Assembly (NCBI RefSeq): GCF_020882245.1
Contig: NC_083600.1
Coordinates: forward strand, 4,898,001-4,962,000
Source: Rhopalosiphum padi
Taxonomy: Eukaryota > Arthropoda > Insecta > Hemiptera > Aphididae
DNA length: 64,000 nt
Reading direction: 5' to 3'
The first letter of the stretch is position 1. Each line of letters starts with the position of its first letter. The notes beneath the pieces were generated by a model. That model did not search any database, was not told where the DNA came from, and worked only from the letters and a program-made list of their open reading frames with translations. Below are positions 39,061-51,609 of this stretch, piece by piece. Both the position numbers and the translations under genes were made by a program.

Positions 39061-42000
39061 CTGTGTGTTATCAATTTGAATCTTAACTTATCGAGATAAC
39101 CGGAATAGTATATAAGTAGAACAGTATATAAATACAAGCATTACCCTTATTGACTTGCAACTCTTGTTGTCTCGTTTTTAAAAGATAGTTTCATTTTAAT
39201 AGACTACATTTAAAAGAAAAATATTGTATGACGTGTATATGTATGACGTGATGGCAATTGTGGCCTAAGTCCTTATTTTCTCTCTGAATTGTTTTCTTAT
39301 ATATTCAGCTCAGAATAGGTAGCAATTTCGAGTTGTATACGTTCGCGTTTTGGTTTTCGAATAACTGTTTTTATAAATAGTATAAAAAAGTTAAAAATAT
39401 ACGCGGCACCTCTATACTTAGATAGGATACGGTTCGAGAAAATCGATTTTTTTCATAATTACGTGCATCATTATATCATTATAATAGTAGGTACGCTGTA
39501 ACCGGTGTGTAAATAATACTGCGTTTCTCTTAATTGCGACTATTCTTTTTAATTTCTATCAATTCCGAAACGTACATAATATAAATAAAACACACATGCC
39601 ACTAATATAGTTAATGGTATTTTTAATTTATTCCAACTATTACTTATATAATATATACACGTCACGTCTTAACTCCAACAGTTGCTATCGAGCAATGTAT
39701 ATTTTATCTAATAATTAATAATTAATTATTCTTCATTGTAGGTAATAATTAATTATTCACTCTAAAACCTAAAACGAATAATTATTAATGCAAACACTTC
39801 GCGAACGACTGCATTTCGATTGTACCGATCTGTAAGATTGTAGATAATGTGATACGATACTATTATATCCGTTTATCCTCAACAAATCTCGACAGTTTAT
39901 ATAATATATATAAGGTTTAAATTGATTTCGGTAATATTTCCTTTTTCGTAAACATACACACATCACTTTTTCGTACCCAAATCACGAGTATAAATGCACC
40001 TGTTAACGCTGTTGCTTATAACATTTACTACTTATTTTTTTTTTTTTGATCCCTATAAGTGTTGTCTAATATTAAATATTTTGCTTCACCGTATTGTCAA
40101 TTCCTTTCCATTTAGTTCTTTTATGCGAAATACGTTTGAACTATATGTCCCATTCATCTGTAAATTATGGACATCTTCAAAAGAGTAAGAGGGTTTTGAT
40201 CAAATCCTGTTTCATTGTTGCATTATCCATCAATACATCAAACATTTCACCGACTTTGATATCGTCCAACAAATCATAACCATTACACATACACATACAC
40301 GTTACACATACCCATCCATATATAATATACTGTATTCAATGTACCTACATATAACAATAGGTTCAATATGTATTGCGATTTAACCCTTTTTAACTTAAAA
40401 TATTATTCAAAAGTATTGAAAAAGTATGAACACCATATTATTATGGGTTCATCCATTCACATAGTATTTCATGTAACTTAGACTTTTTAATTTACCAAAA
40501 CATATTCAATTTGAAAACCAACATTGTTCAAAAATAAATTAGTGTGGATTTACTAACACATTTTATTTCATATTTTGTGTAATTATTGAATTATTTTATA
40601 AATGAAACATCTATAAAATAATTTATCATTAAACATAAGAATAGTTTGAGCTCAGTATTAAAATAAAACTAGTTAATCCAAAAGTGATATTTTATAACCG
40701 TTTAGGGTTAATAAATAAAAATTAATTTTGAATATAAGTACAATTTTTCTAATAAAATATCGATATAATAAGTTTTGCAGTCCTAGGCACACGCGATATA
40801 CCTATTATATTATTAAAGCGATAAAAATATGATTTGCAATAGGACTCAATAATATTTATTATAACTTACAGTAAATTATTATACTTTTTTTAAAGAGCTA
40901 GGCGGTATTCATATAATTAATATGAAATATTAAACACTCGATAATAAATTCAATATTTCTAATGTTATAGGCTATAGATGTTTAGTTCAATGTCATAAAT
41001 TATTTATTTTCGTAAATCAATTTGTGTCCACCAGTATAGTTGTGAATAATAGATCAAGGTTCACGTTGGTAAATAGTTCGAAGAGAAAATATATTTTGCT
41101 GTGTACATTTCAGTATATATAATATATTTTATTTAAATTCAAAAGAAATGCCACACACCCGAGTACATACCAAAATAATATTTCAGAGTTAAAATCGTTT
41201 TGTATATTATCTTTTGCTGACCCACCGGTCACTGACTTATATTATATTGACAATAATTTTAGTACATTTTAGCATTTATTTGCCTAACACTGTAGAATTA
41301 TTTTTAAGACTATCTAATCACATTTAAAATCCTGTATTTTGCGAAAATACCTGTGGTAAAAACTTCGAGTGTTCGCACAATGTGCTGTTCCATAGGTACT
41401 CGTTTGTTTATTGTTTTCAATCGCCAAAAATTGTTCACGCGAATACTCCACGCACCGTATTTAGCCGGTCCACAATTGTATTCGGGGTATCTTGGGGTCA
41501 TCATTATACTATACTTTCTATTGTCGACATTTTTAGATTATTCCGGCTCTTTATTATAATAAGTTATTGGTATTCTCCGTTTTCATCAATACAAGTATGG
41601 TTGAATTACGACCGAAAACCCCATTGTTTTATTGAATGCATGCAACATAAATGTGTGCAACGCGCCTGAAAACGAGTTGACTCGAAAAAACAATAAATGA
41701 AAGTCTACGGAAAATTGCAGACAACGAAAGGGTGTAAAATATATTTTAGAAGTCCTAAATAATAATGAACGTCCTCACAATACATTCATTTTTTTTTTGT
41801 TTATATTGTCAAATCAGGAAAAAAGTTATGACGATTTTCTCCTGGTGCATATGCATATATATTTATAATAATATAGCGCCTAATTCGCATTAATATATAT
41901 ATATTACGTTCGCGAATATGACTAATGTGTTCTGACATAACAATAATAAATTGCACTAACTGAACAAGTACCTACATAGGGTGACTTTATTCGAAAAAGT

Positions 42001-43499
42001 AAATGACGACGTACAATATGTTCACCCTTTTATGCTTCACCAACAATGACTTGCAGTGCTTTGATTTTCTTCACTAGTATAGGTACCTATACATAATCAC
42101 GAATATAAATAAATAGTTTCGCCTTTTTGGTATAAACAATTTTTTTGAAACTGAATGATATTATTAAATATAATATAGTCGGTATAAATTACTCAATTAT
42201 TTGTAAGCGCATTTATAAATGTGTACCTATGATATAAATCAATATAGACTTAAAATATATAAACGGCACGAAAATTAATAAATTACGTTATTGTCATAAA
42301 TGAAATCATAAAAATATAAGTGGCGCATATATATGTTGTTGTTTTTTTTGTAAGAAAAAGGGCGAATCTCTAAATAATTGAAATTGCAGTGTCGAATGTT
42401 CAAACATTTGTACAAAATCATGTACAATTACTCATACTTTTCATATACTGAAAGTCGGTTCAAACATTTTTCAAAAACTGAAAATGGATGTTGGTGACTG
42501 GTGATGCATGCTAGTCATTTCACATGCTCATTATGATATAATGTATTTCCAGAACGCGTAAAAAACTCAGATCATATAATATACGTAAATCTATCATGAA
42601 AGTATAAAACTTCATTTTTCAACAGAAAATTTATAATAACACCAATTAAAATTTTAAGAGTTGAAAAACTAGTCTATAGATCCTAACATCGATTATATAA
42701 AATAGAGTAATTAAAGAAATTTTTAAAGTCTGTAATATCGACCGGACAAAAATATGAAATACGAGTATACACACATGTACAATATGTACTCGCATGTGGC
42801 ATATTTACATATAAGTTTGCACAGAAACCATCAGTAGAGAATTCATAAACATGTATTAAGTACATTTGAAATGTGTAGTATTAAAGTTTTGTTCTAACAC
42901 CTATATTCGGACGTAAGAAATAGTTTTTTTAACCGTTAACCACTATTACTATCAAACCCACATAGGTATATCGAACACCAACAATAATTACTGTAGCAAT
43001 GTAATATAAAATAAAATTCAAAATATTAAATAGGCATATAATTTACAAAATTTTCAATATTATGATATAGAAAACTAGTCGGTATTATAGATACCTACTA
43101 GTTTACTACAAATAAATACTAAATCATAATGTAATAGTCATTAATTATATTGCTATTTCTATAACAGAAATATATTCATGAGGTATAATATAATAAATAT
43201 TTTAATTTATATAGCTGGTACTTATATTTTTTTCCAAATCGAATGTAAATGATTATAAAATTACGTATTTTTTATTTTGTGTTCTAAAACATAATGTACG
43301 TTGTATTATTGTATACCATATTACCATACATACACAATCTTGTACACTTAAATAAATGTTCACAGAGTGTCCTAACTATTGTGACCATTTTAGAAAACAA
43401 TTTTGGCTTAACTCTATAAAACCTATCTCCAAATTTGTTTATACTTTTGAAAAAATGTTTGCAGCATATTAGATAAAATTTGTTGCGGGAATAAAGATA
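39061..43499. other. AT-rich spacer, no supported gene
   Basis: AATAATTAATTATTC, itself nearly palindromic, is repeated at 39717-39731 and 39744-39758. The piece 41,340-41,670 is less AT-rich and carries three overlapping open frames (two plus, one minus), none with a recognised domain. TAGGTACCTA occurs at 42080-42089. Otherwise AT-rich. Confidence 0.6.
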
Positions 43500-44920
43500 T
43501 GACGGTCGTGTGGGTTCATAACTATACCGTGCGTATTGTCAACACGATATGGGTCGCATATCATACTCGCATAGTTATATATTGTTGACAATTGTTCGTA
43601 GGCACTCGATGCTTATTATTTTAACTACATCGTTTCAATAATTTAATATATGAAACTGTAAAAATATTATTTGTTTTTGTTTATTTATTTTTTATTTGTT
43701 TCGTGTACACACTAGCGCACATATTATTATAATAGCAATATGGAGACAACTGGATCGATATACCTACTATTTTCTAAAAACGAGATAAAAAGCTTCGCGT
43801 CCCGAGTTTGTCGGGAACGCGATGCTCAAAATGCCCAAAAACGGAACGGTCCCGTTTTAAACGGCGACGTATATGGTCACACACAGTAAGCCTTACTCCG
43901 AACACGCACCTTTACTGAAAAAGCTATATTATATTATATACTACATGTGATATGTGTTGTACCTATACCTATACTTAACGAGCCACCGTATTGTTGGCGA
44001 ATATATAATATTATAACGTATATCCGACGTATTGTTATCGAACTATATAATAATATACGTATATTGTCGTGCACGGAGGAAGCAAAAAGAACTGCACACG
44101 TCCACCCGTCAAAAATACCCCCATCCCCTGCCCGTCGCCCGCACTATTACGGCGGGTGTGCAGCTATAACGGTCGCACGCATGTTATCACGGACGCGTAT
44201 CATTATTATTATTAAAATAGGTACCTATACTATTATCATCATCGTAGTCGTCGTCATCGTTATTAGCCGTACATGTGTGTACTCCGCTGCTGCGTGTATA
44301 ATATTATATATACTCATTACAAATCCTGCACCGGCCCGAGAATACCCACACCACCGCAATACATAATATATACCTATACCATCGCGGCGGTGGCGTATAC
44401 AACGGCCGACTGCAGCATCCGTCGCCTATGTTTAATTTACGATATTATATTATACACACACACATATATATATAGGTAGTACCTTATACTCCGCTATTCA
44501 CTCACTCGCTTTTACGGTATTATATATATTATATTATTATTTACTTTGCTATTCACTCGCGCGCTCGCTCACATCACCTGGAACACCGCATGTATACAGC
44601 TGTATGCTGTGCGGTGTGTGTGTGTGTGTGACCGATGGGATGAGCGGAGTCGGGAGGGTTAAGGCATATTATTATTTTCGGGCGTGTGTGAGCGCGCGTT
44701 GATAATGCCAGCGCCCCGCCGACGACTGCCACCCCACGGACGATTATGAATAGAAAACGACCGGGGAAAAAAAAAAACCCGAACCCCTTTGGTTCTCTCT
44801 GCGGGATTTGCGCGACAGAGCCGACGAACCACGCGCGCGCCATTCCGCTGCGATGCAAAGCCTTCGTACGCCGCACACACGCGCACGCGTGCGTAACTAT
44901 GTATAATATAATATAATATT

Positions 44921-45187
44921 ATGCGCAGAAAAGCCAAACATCGATACGTTAAACTTACCAGCTCAATATTATTATTGTTGTTACTACGCCGTATGTTACG
45001 CAGTCGAGTCTATCGTATAATATTTGGTTTATATACATTCAAAATACAGTGGTTTACGATGGATATAATATTGGAAATGCGATCGACGACTACGCGAGTG
45101 TATAAAGACATAATATATCAGTTGGTCACGTTTCTGGGACTTTTCATGTTTACTGGTCTGTCTAATTATCAAATTGAAATAACATAA
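44921..45187 (+). CDS. Possible small membrane protein ORF (speculative)
   Basis: An ATG-initiated frame of 88 codons, starting MRRKAKHRYVKLTSSILLLL. It has a basic N-terminus, a leucine-rich hydrophobic stretch at residues 15-22 (partly from an ATT/TTG repeat) and a second hydrophobic segment LVTFLGLFMFTGL around residues 68-80. One or two membrane helices are conceivable. No family is recognised, an overlapping minus-strand frame exists (45029-45244), and AT-rich DNA produces hydrophobic frames readily, so this is probably chance. Confidence 0.12.
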   Translation: MRRKAKHRYVKLTSSILLLLLLRRMLRSRVYRIIFGLYTFKIQWFTMDIILEMRSTTTRVYKDIIYQLVTFLGLFMFTGLSNYQIEIT

Positions 45188-47079
45188 CTTATCCATTACA
45201 ACGATGAGGCGCTGTACGAGGCGTACTCGAAGTCTAATATACATTGCAGGGCGTCAGGGCGAGCTCCTCTGTTTCTCGTTATTTAGTATTTCCCACGTGA
45301 TGAATATAATACAAAAATATATTAATCATAAGGATATACAATATTATAATGTATAAAACATTTATATTCAGTGATGAGGGGGCTCTCATAGGGAATCGAT
45401 TGAAAGTACAAACTAAAAGTACGTGTACTAGCTGATGTAAAATAGAATTAAAACTAAAAAGTAAGTATATATATAACTAAATGAACAGAATAAAATAGTA
45501 TAGTACAATTAAATTATTGAAGTAATTGTATAGATAGCATACTAAAGGCGTACACGTATTACACGTTATATTAAGTAAGATTTCTATAAAAAAAATATTT
45601 TAATAAAACATTTCACTTTTTTTTTAGTATTTTACCAAATCTGACTAGTATTCGTATAAGTTTAAATAGTTTTATTTTTTTTTTAAGTAGATTACCGTCG
45701 GCCAAATACAGTATAAAAACCACGAAATAAAACTTAATTTCGAAAATTAAATAAAACGAATAAATGTATTGATTACACCTTCGTGTTTTTTAACTGACAG
45801 CTGTAAAAAATAAAAAAAAATACAAGTTTTATAATATTAAAATTATGTATTCATATAAAAGGGGCGAAATTTAACTTATATAAGTAATTAGTTAATTTTA
45901 TAGGATCAATGTATAATGAATATTTGTGCACAGCTAGTTCGAAGTCAATAACGTTCAACTAAATATGTATACTTAGCATATTGTGATATGCTAATATAAA
46001 TATCGTGTGGAGTGAAAAATAATTAATGACAGTATAGATAATGTACACAGTAAACAAAAAGAAAGTAAATTTATGTTTGCTTTAGTGTTTTGCGCGTGTG
46101 TGCGAGTTCAAAGCGTATAATATAGGTAGGTACGTGGTAATGTCATTATTATGCCAAGGTCCAGCATAATCATGTGGTGATTGTTAAATATGATAATAAT
46201 ATTATGTTTGATTTTAGCCGGGATAGCGCGGGCAAATGCAGTCGGGTTTTTTAGCCGTGTAAATTCACCCGGGCCCGGGAGTTTCCTGAGGGAGAGATTT
46301 TAATTTGTTTTTACACAAACCCTAATGGGAAGTTCTAGGGTGGCGCACGGTGTTCGGGGACCTCGAAAGGGAATTCAGTTATAGAAGAGGGTCCTCAACG
46401 CAAACAACAATACATATTTCGCTCTCTAAACTCTCTATGGTAATAATACGATTAATTAAAAACGAGAAAAGCTGAACTCGTATTATTATTTTATTTCCTC
46501 CGTTGTTGGCAATTAAAAATTTTTTTTTTTTTTTTACTGTCACATCGGTGCAACGCGGGTATTTGTATCGAAATTCGCGTATTGTTCGCGAAAGGGCAGA
46601 CGCGCATGACGATACTATACGATGGTTCGCGCTTTTAACAAAGTACATTTTATAGTAAATCCATTATACGACATATACGTACATTTTAAATTTATTGTAT
46701 TGGCGATCGACAACAACGCACGTCATATTATTATTGTCATCGTTGCACGTGGGCGTGATCGCGAATCGACGGGCATAACAAAAATCGTAATCAAATAATA
46801 ATTAATAATTCTCATTATATATTCTGATCAGACGGCAATGTTGCCGACATGCAGTCCAAGTACTTATTCGATAATACTTATTATTATACTCTCGATCGGT
46901 GTCCGTTTGATGTATAATAACGATTAAACGTCCTCCTTTTGAGTCCACCGCGGCAGATGGCTTCCATTAATTTCTTCACGTCAAAAACAGCGCACACTCG
47001 TGTGTAAAAATACCACTGCTAATTGTTGATATTGTTATCGTTGTTATATGACTATTACCCGATGTTGTGTTTTTTACAG

Positions 47080-47275
47080 GTCGTCGTCGTGCGTACAACT
47101 GCATGCGCACTGCACGCACGTGAGCCGCCACGTCGAGCGATTGCAGATATTTAGATTTGCGAAACCGTCTCGTACGATAATAATTATATTTGCATTTATA
47201 ATATACGGTCGCATTATCATCTGCAGTAATGCAAAATATCACGCTGCAAAGGTGCATCTTGATAAGGAGGCATGA
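47080..47275 (+). other. Open segment behind a splice-acceptor-like site
   Basis: GTTGTGTTTTTTACAG ends at 47079, a good 3' splice site match. The following bases stay open to a TGA ending at 47275, reading CVQLHAHCTHVSRHVERLQI then a hydrophobic run TIIIIFAFIIYG and a polar tail. This would be a plausible terminal exon, but an equally long frame lies on the opposite strand and no donor partner is known. Confidence 0.15.
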
Positions 47276-47520
47276 CCGTCATCGCACCTGTTCCGACCGG
47301 CTTAGATTATATTATCATATATTATGTAGTATGATGTGATAACGATCTAAACGCTAAAAAACCGTTATCGCGACTGTGGCGGCGGACGGGCGACGTAGAA
47401 GTGCGTCTGTGCGACATTTGGGTCGAGTTATTCGCGAAGCGATTCGCGGTTCTATCGATCCAAAAATGATGACATTCAGCTGTTGCGACACTATATAATA
47501 CGTTATAGTGAACGATCACC

Positions 47521-48660
47521 GAAAATATATAATATTTATTAATTAATGACTAATATGTATAAGTGAAATCTATTGATTGCGGTACCCGAAACACCAATGG
47601 ATTCCTTGCAGCTTCGTTCTGAATCTCAAATGAAAATTTTGCCATTTGTAACTATTCTATAGGAGTGTAAATTAGTTGTCCATTAGCGATGGTTACAAGC
47701 GTATAAATTATCTTAATCAAAACAGACAATATACTTACGCACACAGTTAATAATACCGTATTCTATATGTGTATATGTATAGGCGGTAGATGTACAAAGA
47801 ATCACTAACTGTTTAAACAATTATATAGTAAACTAAAAACCACAGCCGTTAAATTACTATACATCAGAATATAGTTTAGAAATTAAGAGTATTTTAGAAA
47901 TGTAATTAAAACATAATAAATAATTTTTAATTAATAAAAAAAAAATGTACCTAGATTACATTCATTTTGTATAGTTTATGTACTTTACGCGAACATTAGA
48001 AGAGGTAATATACAAATTAAATTACATAGTTAATTTTTTATTGCGGTAAAGTATACAGGATTTTATATGTAAATAATTGGTTCAAAAGACAATCGATGTA
48101 AATTAAATGCATATAAGTGCGGTAATAACGTTTCGGTACATATTACCTATAATTCGAATATGCAAAAAATTACCATCCTGTGTGTGTATAACTATTCATT
48201 ACATATAATTGTACATACACACACACAGATGTTTATATATATATATATATACGTATTATACCTACACATATTATAATATACTTAAGCGTTTTCGATGGTT
48301 TTGATAATAACAATCATTAATAATGTTAATAACACGGTCGAACAAGAAATTTAATACATGTTTCGTCCTTCAAGCCGAAATCCGCATCGGCGTTAAATTA
48401 TAAATGTCCTAAGGTTAAACAACGAGATACCATCAACATTTTTTCCGGCCATACATTATAATATTATTATGTTGTGCCACGCACAGTGCGTGCGTACATA
48501 TATAAAATATAATATACATAAGTATATATTATATATATATTGTTTATTGTGTTGTTGTGTACACTCGAGTTTGAGCTATGCGTTTTTACTCGGCGGAAAG
48601 AAAACTTGCACATCAATATCTGATTTTAACTAGTTTACGTACAATATATATTAATGTATA
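47521..48660. other. AT-rich spacer, no gene seen
   Basis: Low CpG, with a TA run at 48233-48251. No frame of interest. Confidence 0.65.
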
Positions 48661-49002
48661 AATCGACGTTCGTGCTCGTATCGTGATAAGTGCAGTCGCA
48701 CTTTAGTTCTTCTGACGTCCCCTGCGACTTCGCCCCGATATCCTCACCGCTTCCACCGAATTCGCTGCGTTTCTGAAGATTACAGCTGGCCTATCTAGAA
48801 ATAAGCGTATAAAAAAATATTAATATTATTTTTTATTTCAGTTTCACAGCCTTGATATAATCGTACTTGACATATAATACGTATATTATATAAAAATAAT
48901 ATGCATTAATATGGTACGGTTTCATTCAAAATATATTTTATATTCTCGACACCTCATTAACGTCGTCCCTGCAATTGTTTTCCCTCCGAAAATGATTGCG
49001 TC

Positions 49003-49039
<37 letters not shown>

Positions 49040-49400
49040 TAAATAAATATATAGGAATAGAGAGAGAGAGAGAGAAGTTGAGTGATAAACGTACTGCGGA
49101 AGAGGGAGAGCGTCGTTCGCTTTTAAAGTTGGCGAGTGCGATAAATCTACTCTTGTTAAAACCAACTTCTTGGTGTGGCAGTTTTTATTTTATAGCCCAC
49201 CCGACACAAAAGTGTCCCCAATCGAGAACGAAAATAAACTTTACTATCGCTTTTCCCTTTAGTACTCACGGCCGAAAAATGAAAACTCAAATGTGTCAAA
49301 CCCAAAGTTTTCGCTTATTGTTTTTTCCGAATTTCACCAAAGCCACGCTGTCTGACCTAACCCATCTGATATCGCATTCCAACGTTGCAGTCGTTTAAAT
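48661..49400. other. Mixed segment with microsatellites and splice-like site
   Basis: A GC-richer pyrimidine-biased piece lies at 48,690-48,800. A strong acceptor-like sequence TTATTTTTTATTTCAG ends at 48841, but the downstream frame closes after 11 codons. A TA run (49004-49034) and an AG run (49059-49076) follow. The 131-codon frame 49003-49398 begins inside these repeats at a non-ATG codon. Its remaining part shows no family motif. Confidence 0.5.
49004..49076. repeat. (TA)n and (AG)n microsatellites
   Basis: About 31 bp of TA repeat, a short A/T spacer, then about 18 bp of AG repeat. Confidence 0.95.
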
Positions 49401-51570
49401 TGCCATAATTGACGAAAATAATTCCAGTGTTAGTTATTGTATACCACTTTACCTACCCTACAGAGTGCCTACTTTCATTTTCCAATAACTTTAAATCACA
49501 CCCTATGCATTAGTATTTTCTTAATGTATTCAACAGTAATGACTATAGTGAGTTATAAGAATACATATTAAATAGTAAAATCAAAAGCTTTTCATATTAT
49601 ATTTGGTGCGACAAAACTTTACGACTCGACTCTAAGTCCCGTGTACGACTGTAAGTAGATGCGTTTAGTAGTGGGATTTACTAATTATACTATAACTTTC
49701 TAGTTTTTTAGTTTTCTTTTTCTGATTTTCTATGTATAATATATAAAATATTATAAAATTAGTTCTGATTTTTCGTTGGTTTGTCATGACGTGTCTGACG
49801 TATATCTGGAAGGCTTGGTGTAATGGTCTATGTTATGTGAGTGCAGCATGTATAGGTGTTTGAGGTAGGAAAAGTGTGTGGGCGGTCGTATGCCGAGTCA
49901 TTGCGATCATTTATTTTAGCGTGCCAATGGTTTGGATGATTTGTTATTTGTGGTAAAGAAATCAATTATGTCGGGCTAACATTGATATTCGCTTGTGATA
50001 AATAGGTCATAGGTTCTACGTTTGGGCGAAATATTGTCTTAACCTCTTAATAATGAGCTTTGCACTCGTTTCGTATTAGTTTGGTAACAAATGATGACTT
50101 TTCGTGTTAATAATTTCACTGCTATTCATACGGTGTTTGACATTGAAGTCGGTTATTCCGATCAAGAATAAAGGGTCAAGTTAAATAATTAACGATGACT
50201 GCAGATCGATTACAGGGCACCGACGTCTGCCAAGACAGAAATATCGGGATTTAAACTGATGGAGCAGCTGACGGTTCGTTGATACTTTGATGTGGAAAAG
50301 GGTTTACATAATCTCGTTTATTATAAATAAATGTAATGATATTCTTTTGTAAGCCATTTCGTCTGAGTAGTAAATGCTTCGACAATTTCCTTCAAATAAT
50401 AAACTTAGGGAATATATTATGTAAGTTCAAGGGCGCATTAACTTAAAATGTATATATGTAGATCATCTATTTTAATAAACTAATTAAATCGACCGACTTT
50501 TAGATTACACGACTTACCAACGTAATGCAATGTGTTTATATTTACCAACATTATTATTTATTTTTTCATTTTATGCGGTTTCTGAAGTATTTCAATTTCA
50601 TTCGTACATTCAACGGTGAACAACAAAACCGTAATAAAATAAATTAGTATTTTTTTTTTTTTTTTTGAATAGTTTAAGTTTTAATTAAAAAATTATATTT
50701 TTAAATGGTTTTAATGAAATTCTGAGTTTTATTTAAGTATATTACTTTAGAGTCTACACATGACATCATACAGTGTTTAAAATGGTTCTTATTGTATTCA
50801 TTAGCATATTTTGTATACTTTTTAATAAATTTCAATTGAATTAACGAGAACAACTTGCCTCCAATGTCAGTTTTAATTGCGTACGTGCGTGCAATAAACC
50901 TAAAATAGGTAATGGGCTTGAAAATCAACGTTTTAATATTTAATAATACTAAGGTAGCTCCTGTATAACCAGGAAATATGAAATTTTACCCACGCGCGGT
51001 TTTGACACTATATTATTTAGAAATCTACCGATATGCTATAATACCTAATTACGGTTCACGGTGCAAACGTTTCCGACTATTTTGTGCTGAAATTCAATTT
51101 TTATTTAAACATTAATTTTAAAACGTATATTATATTATTTTGTCAAGCATAGGATATTATAAATTCATGTTTTTTTTTTTTTTTTTTTTGTCAAATTTTA
51201 TTAAAGCAAACATAACACGTATTTCTGCAGAATGAAAATTTGTACAATGCATAACATACATTGTTATTAAATGTGCGATTTCCTTTTTATTTTATTTTAT
51301 TTTTGCACACTCACCTAAAAATATCGAGACCGAGAAACTCTACAATGGATTCCGATTATAACTTGCGGCAGTGCTAACTCCCGAAAAGGTTTCCCGGCAC
51401 AGACACAAAAGTCAAAAGTGCACATAAGTGTAACTATATGTGTATAAATATATACCTATGTATAGTAACGCATACAATCGGGTCTTCGTATACTGCCGAA
51501 GCCAAAATGTGCCTATACCCAAAAATCAAACCTATTATATGTATAATATATATCTTATGACATATAAGAC

Positions 51571-51609
<39 letters not shown>

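Larger units (their letters stand above)
43500..47520. other. CpG-containing segment, no supported gene
   Basis: Dense CpG at 43,780-43,880, 44,060-44,220, 44,560-44,900, 46,210-46,380, 46,540-46,640 and 47,080-47,170. AT-rich sequence with little CpG interrupts it at about 45,300-46,080. Contains a 10-bp inverted repeat ATTGTCAACA / TGTTGACAAT near 43,535 and 43,584, a GT run at 44614-44630 and the palindrome CCCGGGCCCGGG at 46268-46279. The 139-codon frame at 43947-44366 is inflated by ATT/GTC repeats and has no ATG. Confidence 0.45.

Noticed and set aside
43947..44366. 139-codon open frame
   Set aside because: It has no ATG start, and its length comes from ATT and GTC trinucleotide repeats that translate to isoleucine and valine runs.
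48657..48696. TATAAAT followed by a CAGT initiator-like motif
   Set aside because: The spacing (about 37 bp) is too long for a canonical TATA-initiator pair, and no coding frame follows.
49003..49398. 131-codon frame with an ERERE-type start
   Set aside because: It opens inside TA and AG microsatellites at a non-ATG codon. The remainder shows no recognisable domain.
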